From JACQFK01 sp964619955 (GTDB lineage: Bacteria; Planctomycetota; MHYJ01; JACPRB01), in assembly GCA_964619955.1 (NCBI GenBank), contig CAZUJF010000047.1, positions 1 through 38,716 on the forward strand: 38,716 nucleotides of DNA, in the 5' to 3' direction. The position numbers were made by a program, and so were the translations under genes. The notes under the pieces were generated by a model, which saw only the letters and a program-made list of their open reading frames with translations, was not told where the DNA came from and did no database searches. Below, piece after piece: positions 22,623 through 29,959 of the stretch. Within the stretch, counting starts at the first letter, position 1. Every line of letters begins with the position of its first letter.

Positions 22623-24926
22623 ATGACCGCACTTCTCTTCGTCCTCGCCCAGTCGTTCCTCGAACGCCATTGCGTCGAGTGCCATGGGGCGGAGAAACCC
22701 AAGGGGCATCTGAGGCTCGACACGTACCGGGTGGAAAGCCCGGACGACGCCTCCGTAGCCACCGGCGTACGCATCCTGGAACGCATCCGCGCGGGGGAGA
22801 TGCCTCCGAAGAAAGCCCCCGCGCCCCCGGCCGCCGAACGCGAGGCCTTCCTCGCCGACTTCGACGCCCGACTGCAGGCGGCCGACCGCGCCCGGCTCCG
22901 CTCTCCCGTCCGCCGCCTGAACCGCATCGAGTTCGAACACAGCCTCCGCGACCTGCTCGCGCTCCCGACCCTCCGCGTGAAGGAGGGCCTTCCCGAGGAC
23001 GGGCGCCGCCACCACTTCGACAAGGTCGCCGGCGCCCTCGACGTCTCGCACATCCAGATGCTCAAGATCCTGGATGCCGCCGACGCCGCCCTCCGCCTGG
23101 CCGCGTCGCCGCCCCCCGAACGCCCCGAAACGAAGATCTGGCGCGAGCCCGTCTCCCAGCAGGATTCCGGAAGGCTGGCCATCCGCACGCTCAATGCGCT
23201 GCCTTTGAACGGCGCGGAATTCGCCGCCGGGTACGGGACCAAGGTCGAAGGCGATCCCGTCAAGGATCCCGCCAATTCCTACCGTGTCGGCACGTTCAAG
23301 GGCGAGGCGGAAACTCTGCTCATCATGAGCGGCGGGCTGGGCGCGCATCAGCCGGACGGCATCCAGCCCGACCGCTTCCGGCCGAAAAGCTCCGGCTGGT
23401 ACCGCCTCAAGTTCTCGGCCCGGGGCGTGCGCTGGGACAAGACGAAGATCGTTGCAGCGGACCTGCTGCACGTCCTGCGCGTCTCCCTGAAAGGCAAGCT
23501 GCTCGGCTTCTACGACATCCCGGCCGAGCCCGTCGTGCATGAGCTGAAGATCTGGCTCGACCCCGGCCAGTGCCCGTCCTTCCACGCGATGACCCTGCCG
23601 GGGCATGCCGTGGCGAACTCGCCCTCCAAGAACGGGGCCTCGGACTACGAAGGCCCCGGTATTGCGATGGACTGGTTCGAGATCGAGGGTCCGCTGGTCG
23701 ACGCCTGGCCGCCGGAGAGCCGGGAGCGCCTCTTCGGCGACGGCCGCCTCCGCGCCTTCGCGGAGCGTGCGTTCCGGCGTCCCGTCGCGGATGCGGAACT
23801 GCAGCGTTACGCCGCCCTCGCCAAGCCCGGCGGACTCGAGGCCTTCCGCGCGATCCTCTGCTCGCCGGACTTCCTCTTCACGGGCCTGGAAGGCGGCGCG
23901 TACACCCTCGCCTCGCGCCTCAGCTACTTCCTCTGGGATTCGCTGCCGGACGAGGAGCTGCTCGCCCGCGCGAAGGCGGGGGACCTGGGGGAGCCCGCCG
24001 TCCTCCGCGCGCAAGTCGAACGGCTGCTTCGCGATCCGCGCTCCCAGCGCTTCGTCGAGCACTTCCTCGACGAGTGGCTCGACCTACACAATCTGGACTT
24101 CACGACCCCCGACCGCCAGCTCTACCCGGACTACGACCCCTGGCTGCGCGAATCGATGCCGGCCGAGACGCGGGCCTGGTTCCGGCGCCTGCTCGACGGG
24201 AATCTCCCCGTGACCCAGCTGGTGGCCTCCGACGTGGTCCTGGTCGATCAGCGGCTGGCACGCCTTTACGAGATCCCGGGCGTGAGCGGGTCCTCCCTGC
24301 GGGAAGTCCCGGTCCCGCCCGGCTCGCTGCGCGGCGGCTTCCTGACGCAGGCGTCCGTGCTGAAAGTCACCGCGAACGGCACCGCCACGTCGCCGATCCT
24401 GCGCGGCGTCTGGATCGGGGAGCGCCTGCTCGGCATCCCGCGGCTCCCGCCGCCGCCCAACATCCCCGCGGTGGAGCCGGACGCGCGCGGCGCCACCACG
24501 ATCCGCCAGCTGATCGAAAAGCACCGGGCCGACCCCGCCTGCGCCTACTGCCATGCCCGGATGGATCCTCCCGGCCTGGCGCTGGAGAGCTTCGACGTCA
24601 TCGGGGCGCGGCGCGAGTGGTACCGGATCGCCGGCAGTTCCGCGAAGAAGCCGGGTCCTCCGGTGGATTCCACGGGCCTGCTCGCCGACGGGCGGCGCTT
24701 CGAAAATGTCGAGGATCTCCGGAAGCTCCTGCTGGCGGACCCCGACGCGCTCTCGCGCAACCTGATCCGGCAGCTGCTGATGTACGGCGCGGGGACCGGC
24801 GAGCGGTATTCCGACCGCGCGGCGGTCGACCGCATCCTGGCCCGCGCGAAGGAGGACGGCGGCGGCGTGCGCGCGATCCTCCACGCCGTGGTGCAGAGTC
24901 CCTTGTTCCGGGGAGGCGCTCCATGA
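22623..24926 (+). CDS. DUF1587/1595/1592/1588/1585 planctomycete heme-motif protein
   Basis: The 767-residue protein begins MTALLFVLAQ, an extremely short hydrophobic leader, and reaches its first heme motif CVECH at residues 17-21. Domains follow in the canonical order: DUF1587 (NRIEFEHSLRDLL), DUF1595 (FAERAFRRPVADAEL), DUF1592 (SRLSYFLWDSLPDEELLA to LYEIPG), DUF1588 with a second heme motif CAYCH at 640-644 and MDPPGLALESFD, and DUF1585 (LIRQLLMYGAGT). ATG 22623 is preferred over an in-frame TTG at 22560 since the leader then begins with the hydrophobic stretch. Its stop overlaps the DUF1552 ATG by four bases. Function is unknown but partnered with Tat-exported DUF1552 proteins as usual. 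Confidence 0.92.
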   Translation: MTALLFVLAQSFLERHCVECHGAEKPKGHLRLDTYRVESPDDASVATGVRILERIRAGEMPPKKAPAPPAAEREAFLADFDARLQAADRARLRSPVRRLNRIEFEHSLRDLLALPTLRVKEGLPEDGRRHHFDKVAGALDVSHIQMLKILDAADAALRLAASPPPERPETKIWREPVSQQDSGRLAIRTLNALPLNGAEFAAGYGTKVEGDPVKDPANSYRVGTFKGEAETLLIMSGGLGAHQPDGIQPDRFRPKSSGWYRLKFSARGVRWDKTKIVAADLLHVLRVSLKGKLLGFYDIPAEPVVHELKIWLDPGQCPSFHAMTLPGHAVANSPSKNGASDYEGPGIAMDWFEIEGPLVDAWPPESRERLFGDGRLRAFAERAFRRPVADAELQRYAALAKPGGLEAFRAILCSPDFLFTGLEGGAYTLASRLSYFLWDSLPDEELLARAKAGDLGEPAVLRAQVERLLRDPRSQRFVEHFLDEWLDLHNLDFTTPDRQLYPDYDPWLRESMPAETRAWFRRLLDGNLPVTQLVASDVVLVDQRLARLYEIPGVSGSSLREVPVPPGSLRGGFLTQASVLKVTANGTATSPILRGVWIGERLLGIPRLPPPPNIPAVEPDARGATTIRQLIEKHRADPACAYCHARMDPPGLALESFDVIGARREWYRIAGSSAKKPGPPVDSTGLLADGRRFENVEDLRKLLLADPDALSRNLIRQLLMYGAGTGERYSDRAAVDRILARAKEDGGGVRAILHAVVQSPLFRGGAP

Positions 24927-26161
24927 ACCGTCGCTTGTTCCTCAAGGCGTCCGGCGTGGCCCTCGGCCTGCCCTGGCTGGAGTCGCTCGCGCGGGCCCAG
25001 GAGCCCGCCCCGCGCCGCCTCGTCGCGATCTGCACGAATCTCGGGGTGTTGGAGAAACACTTCACGCCCAAGGAGACGGGGCGGGACTATACGCCGACTC
25101 CGTATCTGGAGACGCTGAAGGACTTCCGCGATCAGATGACCGTCTTCTCCGGCGTTTCCCATCCGGACGTCACCGGAGGCCATTCCGCGGAAGCGAGCTT
25201 CCTCACCGCGGCCCCGCATCCCGGCACCCCCTCGTTCCGCAACACGATCTCGCTCGACCAGTATGCGGCCGAGCGCATCGGCATCCGCACGCGGGTCCCG
25301 TCGCTCTCGCTTTGCGTGTCGCAGCAGGGAAACCCCTCGCTCTCGTGGACGTCGAGCGGCGTGATGCTCCCGGCGGAGCGCAACCCCGCCCAGGTCTTCA
25401 AGGCGCTCTTCGTGGAGGGCGATGCGAAGTCGGTGGAGCGCCAGGTCGAGCGCCTCCGCGTCGGTCAGAGCATCATGGACGCCGTGGCCGCGCGCGCGGC
25501 GGAGCTGCAGAAGGGTCTGGGCGCCGTCGATCGCGACCGCCTGGAGCAATACTTCACGTCGGTGCGGGAGGTGGAGCAGCGCCTGAAGGCGGCCGAGGCC
25601 TGGGAGCAGCGTCCGAAACCGAAGGTCGACGCCGCGCCGCCGAAGGACGAGGAATATCTGCTCGAGAAGTTCGATGCGATGGCGCAGCTGATCCAGCTCG
25701 CCCTGGCCACGGATTCGACCCGGCTCGTGACGCTGATGATCCGCCTCGACGGCTTCGGCGCGCATGTGCCGGGCGTCTCCGATGAATGCCACAGCCTCTC
25801 GCATCACGTGGGCCGGGAGGACAAGCAGGCGCAGCTGAAGTCGCTGGAGCTCGCGCAGTTCAAGCGGCTGGGCTCGCTGTTGAAGCGTCTGCAGGATGCG
25901 CGCGAGGGCGGCGGCACGCTGCTCGACCGCACGAGCGTGCTCTACGGCAGCAACCTGGGGAACGGCAACAACCACGACACGAAGAACATGCCCATGCTGC
26001 TGGCCGGCGGCGGCTTCCGTCATGCGGGCCATCTGGCGTTCGACCGCCAGAAGAACCATCCGCTGCCGAATCTTTTCGTCTCGATCCTGCAGCGCCTGGG
26101 CCTGGAAACGGACCGCTTCGCCTCGAGCACGGGTACGATGAAGGGGCTGGAACTGATCTGA
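24923..26161 (+). CDS. Tat-exported DUF1552 protein
   Basis: The 412-residue protein opens with a twin-arginine signal NRRLFLKASGVALGLPWLE, then DUF1552. Visible features are VFSGVSHPDVTGGHSAEASFLTA, SLDQYAAERIG, RNPAQVFKALF and NMPMLLAGGG. It overlaps the DUF1592-class gene by four bases upstream and the sigma-factor gene by one base downstream, so four genes (22623-27707) form one coupled operon. Enzymatic role is not known; its fold belongs with DUF1501 in the alkaline-phosphatase-like group (family knowledge). It has no heme motif, so it presumably acts next to the heme protein outside the cytoplasmic membrane. Confidence 0.93.
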   Translation: MNRRLFLKASGVALGLPWLESLARAQEPAPRRLVAICTNLGVLEKHFTPKETGRDYTPTPYLETLKDFRDQMTVFSGVSHPDVTGGHSAEASFLTAAPHPGTPSFRNTISLDQYAAERIGIRTRVPSLSLCVSQQGNPSLSWTSSGVMLPAERNPAQVFKALFVEGDAKSVERQVERLRVGQSIMDAVAARAAELQKGLGAVDRDRLEQYFTSVREVEQRLKAAEAWEQRPKPKVDAAPPKDEEYLLEKFDAMAQLIQLALATDSTRLVTLMIRLDGFGAHVPGVSDECHSLSHHVGREDKQAQLKSLELAQFKRLGSLLKRLQDAREGGGTLLDRTSVLYGSNLGNGNNHDTKNMPMLLAGGGFRHAGHLAFDRQKNHPLPNLFVSILQRLGLETDRFASSTGTMKGLELI

Positions 26162-26682
26162 TGAGCGACAGGAACGAAAGCGGATTCATGGGGCGGCTCG
26201 TGCCGCTCCAGAGCCGGCTTTATCGTTTTGTCGCCTCGCTCGTGCCGCAGCGCGCCGACGCTGAGGATCTTTTCCAGAAGACCTGCCTCTCCGCGTGGGA
26301 GCAGCGGGCCGCCTACGATCCCTCCCGCGATCTCTTCCCCTGGCTTTGCGGCATCGCGCGGAATCATGTGCGGCATTATTACCGGAGCCGCGCCGGGAGT
26401 CCGGTCCGGCTCGCCCCGGACGTCGTCGAACAGCTGGCCGACCAGCGGATGCAGGACGAGGCCCGCGAGGAGCGGCGCCAGCGGGCGCTCGACGGCTGCC
26501 TCGAGAAGCTGACGTCGAAGGATCGCGCGCTGCTCGAGGGGTATTACAAGGACGAGCGTCCGGTCCGGGACGTGGCCGCGTCCCTCGGACGCAGTCCGGA
26601 CGCGGTGTTCAAGACCCTGCAGCGCCTGCGCAGCGCGCTCTACGACTGCGTGAACCTCTCGCTCGGGGGGGATCTCCGGTGA
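26161..26682 (+). CDS. ECF sigma factor, Rhodopirellula/Verrucomicrobium type
   Basis: The 173-residue protein has sigma region 2 (LYRFVASLVPQRADAEDLFQ, then WLCGIARNHVRHYYRS) and region 4 (LTSKDRALLEGYYKDERPVRDVAASLGRSPDAVFKTLQRLR), the arrangement of the planctomycete-verrucomicrobial ECF group. Its ATG overlaps the DUF1552 stop by one base and its own stop overlaps the anti-sigma GTG by four. It should direct RNA polymerase to a small regulon, most simply including this operon (inference). Confidence 0.92.
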   Translation: MSDRNESGFMGRLVPLQSRLYRFVASLVPQRADAEDLFQKTCLSAWEQRAAYDPSRDLFPWLCGIARNHVRHYYRSRAGSPVRLAPDVVEQLADQRMQDEAREERRQRALDGCLEKLTSKDRALLEGYYKDERPVRDVAASLGRSPDAVFKTLQRLRSALYDCVNLSLGGDLR

Positions 26683-27707
26683 GCGACGAGCTGCTGGATC
26701 TCGCCGAGAAAGTCTGCAGCGAGCGGATCAGCGCCGGCGAGGGCGAACGCCTCAACGAGTTGCTGCGGTCGAGCGAGGAGAACCGGCGGGTCTACCTCGA
26801 TTACCTCGGACTTCACGCGCGGCTCGCCTGGGAATACGGCCCGCGGGCGCCTGCCGCGTCGCGCCGCCGTCTGGCCTGGCCTTCGCTTGCCGCTGCGGGC
26901 CTGCTTCTGGGGGTGCTTGTGGTCCTGCTGCGGCCGGCGGCGCCCAAGATCGCCCCGCAGCCTGCGGGGAATTTCTGGAACGAACCGCGTCTGGAGCAGG
27001 TCGAGATCTGGCCGGCGCCCCCGGATCTGAGCATCGACGGGGACCTCTTCGACTGGTCCGCGCGCGGCCGCTTTCAGGCCGAGTGTCTGCCCGCCGTCGG
27101 TCCCCACTACGGGCTCGAGGCGCAGATGGCGTACGACGCGCGGTTCCTGTACCTCGCGGCGCGGGTCCGCGATCCCCAGGCCCTGCGCAACAACTTCGAT
27201 CCCGTCCGGGAGGCCGGGACGGCGTGGATGGGGGGCGGGCTCCAGGTCCGCCTGTCCACGGACCGCGCCCGCCCCTGGCCCGTGAAGGCGGACCACCTTG
27301 AAGTGCGGCGGCAGACCTCGCGCGACGTGACCCCGGAGGACGTCGCCGACACGCTCGTGCATCTGACGCTGTGGTCCTACGCGCCCCGGAACGAAGCCTG
27401 CCTGCATCTGGCGTACGGGATGGGATTCGATCGCGACCGCGTCAATCCGCCGGGCTTCCGCGGAGTGTTCAAGCCCGAGGGGAAGGGCTATGTGATGGAG
27501 TACGCCGTGCCGTGGGGCCTGCTCGGCGCGGGTGCGAACCCGCCCCGGGCGGGGGACGTGCTGGCCGTCACCTGGACGCTGAACTGGTCCGACGAGGCCG
27601 GCCGCAAGCCGCTGGGCCAGCTGCTCGAGATCCTCAATCCGGCGCGCCCGGAGACGCGCTGGTCGTTCATGCGGGCCTCGGACTGGGGAAAAGCGGTCTA
27701 CAAGTAG
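26679..27707 (+). CDS. Membrane anti-sigma factor with CBM9-like sensor domain
   Basis: The 342-residue protein starts at GTG 26679. Residues 1-60 are a short helical cytoplasmic region with FecR/anti-sigma-like features (RISAGEGERLNELLRSSEENRRVYLDYL). Residues 66-84 are one membrane helix. The outside part (about 100-342) resembles the carbohydrate-binding module 9 / DOMON-like beta sandwich, with SIDGDLFDW (118-126), MAYDARFLYLAARVRD and GYVMEYAVPWGLLG. The standard FecR beta-roll domain is not seen. The fusion implies that binding of a sugar or polymer outside releases the sigma factor inside (inference). It is coupled to the sigma gene by an ATGA-type overlap. Confidence 0.85.
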   Translation: MSDELLDLAEKVCSERISAGEGERLNELLRSSEENRRVYLDYLGLHARLAWEYGPRAPAASRRRLAWPSLAAAGLLLGVLVVLLRPAAPKIAPQPAGNFWNEPRLEQVEIWPAPPDLSIDGDLFDWSARGRFQAECLPAVGPHYGLEAQMAYDARFLYLAARVRDPQALRNNFDPVREAGTAWMGGGLQVRLSTDRARPWPVKADHLEVRRQTSRDVTPEDVADTLVHLTLWSYAPRNEACLHLAYGMGFDRDRVNPPGFRGVFKPEGKGYVMEYAVPWGLLGAGANPPRAGDVLAVTWTLNWSDEAGRKPLGQLLEILNPARPETRWSFMRASDWGKAVYK

Positions 27708-27744
27708 GCGCGCAACCGGACGCTTCGGCCGGTGTTCAACGCTC

Positions 27745-28494
27745 ATGATCCCGCTGCTGCTGCTCGCCCTCGCCATCGATCCCGAGCGTCTGGAGTGGAA
27801 GGTCGACGACGTCGATCGCGAAGGGATCGTGTACGCGCCCTCGAAGCCCTCGGAGGGGCCGCTGCCGCTCGTCTTCGGGTTCCACGGCCACGGCGGCTCC
27901 ATGCGGCAGGCCGCCCGCTCCTTCCGGCTCCACGAGGAGTGGCCCGAGGCCGTCGTCGTCTACCTTCAAGGCCTGCCGACGCCGAGCCCGCTGGTGGATC
28001 CGGAGGGGAAGAAGTCCGGGTGGCAGAATCTCCCGGGCGGGCAGGGGGATCGCGACCTGAAGCTTTTCGACGCCGCACTGGCCACGATCAAGACGAAATT
28101 CAAGATCGACGAGCGCCGCATCTACGCCACCGGGCATTCCAACGGCGGGCAGCACAGCTATCTCCTGGGAGGGCAGCGGCGGGAGGTCCTCGCCGCCGTC
28201 GCCCCCTGCGCCGCGGCCGGGGCGCGGCTGCTCAAGGATCCGATTCCGCTCTTCCATATCGCCGGCCGGAACGACCCTCTGGTGAAATTCGCGATGCAGG
28301 AGCGCAGCATCGCCGCGGTGCGGACGCTCAACGGCTGCGAGGCGGAGGGGAAGGACTGGGCCCCGGGCTGCACGCTTCACGACTCGTCCAAGGGCGCGCC
28401 GCTGCTCACCTTCATCCACGACGGGGATCACAAGTATCCCGCCGAGGCGCCGGCGCTGATCGTCCGCTTCTTCAAAGACCAGGCGAGGAAGTAG
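27745..28494 (+). CDS. Exported alpha/beta-hydrolase esterase (PHB depolymerase/feruloyl esterase type)
   Basis: The 249-residue protein has a short uncharged hydrophobic leader, MIPLLLLALA. It carries the esterase elements GFHGHGG (45-51, oxyanion hole), GHSNGG (130-135, nucleophile Ser132), RNDPLV (Asp177) and GDHKYP (His229), the order seen in LpqC/PHB-depolymerase and acetyl-xylan or feruloyl esterases. It follows the anti-sigma gene by 37 bases and may belong to that operon. This fits a role in removing ester groups from extracellular polymers (inference). It ends three bases before the convergent cytochrome-like gene. Confidence 0.85.
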   Translation: MIPLLLLALAIDPERLEWKVDDVDREGIVYAPSKPSEGPLPLVFGFHGHGGSMRQAARSFRLHEEWPEAVVVYLQGLPTPSPLVDPEGKKSGWQNLPGGQGDRDLKLFDAALATIKTKFKIDERRIYATGHSNGGQHSYLLGGQRREVLAAVAPCAAAGARLLKDPIPLFHIAGRNDPLVKFAMQERSIAAVRTLNGCEAEGKDWAPGCTLHDSSKGAPLLTFIHDGDHKYPAEAPALIVRFFKDQARK

Positions 28495-28497
28495 CGC

Positions 28498-29811
28498 TCA
28501 CTTCCAGCGCGAGGCCAGGTCGGGGACCGTCGCGGCGACGATCTCCCGGATCGCGCGGCGGTCCTCGGCCGAGAGATGCGCGAAGTCCTTCGAGGTCTCC
28601 CGGCCGGAGAGGATCGCGTCCAGCCGCGACGCCAGGTAGTCCTTCATCGCGTCGGGCAGGCCGGCGAACGCCTTGGAGTGCACCAGGTAGCTGAGCGGGT
28701 GCCGGAACAGCCTCGTCTTGAGGTCGAACTCGCGCAGGGTGCGTCCCTTGGAATCCCAGGGCCCTCGTTTCGCGAAATCCTCGGCGAACGTCGAGCTGCC
28801 CTGGACGGGGGAGGGCAGCGCGGCCTCGCCCGAGAACAGCAGCGCGGCGAGCAGGGGGTCGCCGTTCGCCCGGATCCTCGATCGCGCCCCCTCCGTCAGG
28901 CCGGCGCCCGGCGTGCCGGCCAGTTTGTTGATCTCCGTGCTTTGCAGCAGCGCCAGCCGCGTCTCGTGATTCGCCTTCGTGATCAGGTTGTGGGTGTACG
29001 CCTGATGCTCCAGGACCAGCAGCGCCACGATGTCGCTGCCCGGGGAGAGGTAGGCCTGCGCGTTCACGTGTTTCGGGAGCGCGGCCCAGTTGGCGCCCTT
29101 CTCCCCGTACGCCTTCAGGTCGGGATTCGGATCCTCCTCGAAGATCACGTTGCCCAGATGGCGCATCGATCCGGTCCGGCCCGTGACGTACCAGCCGCCC
29201 CAGCGCTCGGTGAAGGGGCTGCGATGGTCGATCCGGAAGGTCCCCATGTTGAAATGCGGCAGGCCGTCGTCGTCGGCGAAGACCGAGCGAACGATGTGGC
29301 CCGGCACGCCGAGCGAGAGCCCGTTGGAGTCGTGGCACTGCAGGCAGTTGTGCGTCTGACGGGAGATCTTGGGCAGCGGCGCGGGTTTCTGGGGCAGGAC
29401 GTAGAACACCGCCCCGAGCTGCGGGTCCACCGACGAGATCTCCACGACGTCGCCGTTCTGGCACCAGCCGACGTAGACGTCGTCGTTGAAGTAGATCGAG
29501 CGCGGCGTCTCGGGGGAGATCTTGGACTTCTGGAAGCTGGTCTTGCTGAAGACCAGCACCTGCGAGGTGACCGGAACGTTCAGGGCCGCGAGGAACGAGC
29601 GCAGGTACCCGTGCGAGGCGTCGAAGGCGAGCTTGGACTGTCCCGCGTTCAGGCGGTCCTGCAGCTGCGCCACCGGATCCGACGGCTTCGAGGCGCTGTA
29701 GCTGATCGGCGGCAGTTCGTACGAAGGATCGTCCTTCGGCCGCGCCACAAGCACCCCGGCCCAGACGAGGAGGGCGAGGGCCGGCAGCATCGCGAGTCGT
29801 CGCAGCTTCAT
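28498..29811 (-). CDS. Exported monoheme cytochrome c-like protein
   Basis: The 437-residue protein has an N-terminal signal or anchor (MKLRRLAMLPALALLVWAG). The region 95-125 (SPETPRSIYFNDDVYVGWCQNGD) is followed by one heme motif NCLQCH (155-160). The rest, including SLGVPGHIVRSVFADD, FRIDHRSPFTERWGGWYVTG and LEHQAYTHNL, matches an uncharacterised cytochrome group of acidobacteria and planctomycetes, as far as I recall it. ATG 29811 is chosen at the signal peptide; the longer reading frame upstream to 30066 crosses the hrpB start. Its partner and electron acceptor are unknown. Confidence 0.82.
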   Translation of the reverse strand: MKLRRLAMLPALALLVWAGVLVARPKDDPSYELPPISYSASKPSDPVAQLQDRLNAGQSKLAFDASHGYLRSFLAALNVPVTSQVLVFSKTSFQKSKISPETPRSIYFNDDVYVGWCQNGDVVEISSVDPQLGAVFYVLPQKPAPLPKISRQTHNCLQCHDSNGLSLGVPGHIVRSVFADDDGLPHFNMGTFRIDHRSPFTERWGGWYVTGRTGSMRHLGNVIFEEDPNPDLKAYGEKGANWAALPKHVNAQAYLSPGSDIVALLVLEHQAYTHNLITKANHETRLALLQSTEINKLAGTPGAGLTEGARSRIRANGDPLLAALLFSGEAALPSPVQGSSTFAEDFAKRGPWDSKGRTLREFDLKTRLFRHPLSYLVHSKAFAGLPDAMKDYLASRLDAILSGRETSKDFAHLSAEDRRAIREIVAATVPDLASRWK

Positions 29812-29897
29812 GATGTCCGGGTCCCCGGCGCAAGAGGCGTGCCAGTGCGCCGGGAACCCCTCTCCACTCCTATTACCCTTCGCGGCGGTTCTTGGGT

Positions 29898-29913
29898 CGG
29901 GGAATTTTCCCCG
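29898..29913. other. Palindrome between cytochrome-like gene and hrpB
   Basis: CGGGGAA and TTCCCCG are perfect 7-base arms around TT in the 148-base divergent region. It could be an operator. No further evidence. Confidence 0.3.
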
Positions 29914-29943
29914 GCGGCCCCCGGGAATCCGCGCCCTTTCTGC

Positions 29944-29949
29944 TATCAT
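29944..29949 (+). promoter_or_regulatory. Extended -10 of hrpB
   Basis: TGCTATCAT (29941-29949) has the TGn extension before TATCAT. The ATG at 29960 is 10 bases further, giving a leader of about 3-4 bases. Confidence 0.5.
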
Positions 29950-29959
29950 CCCGCGCGGT

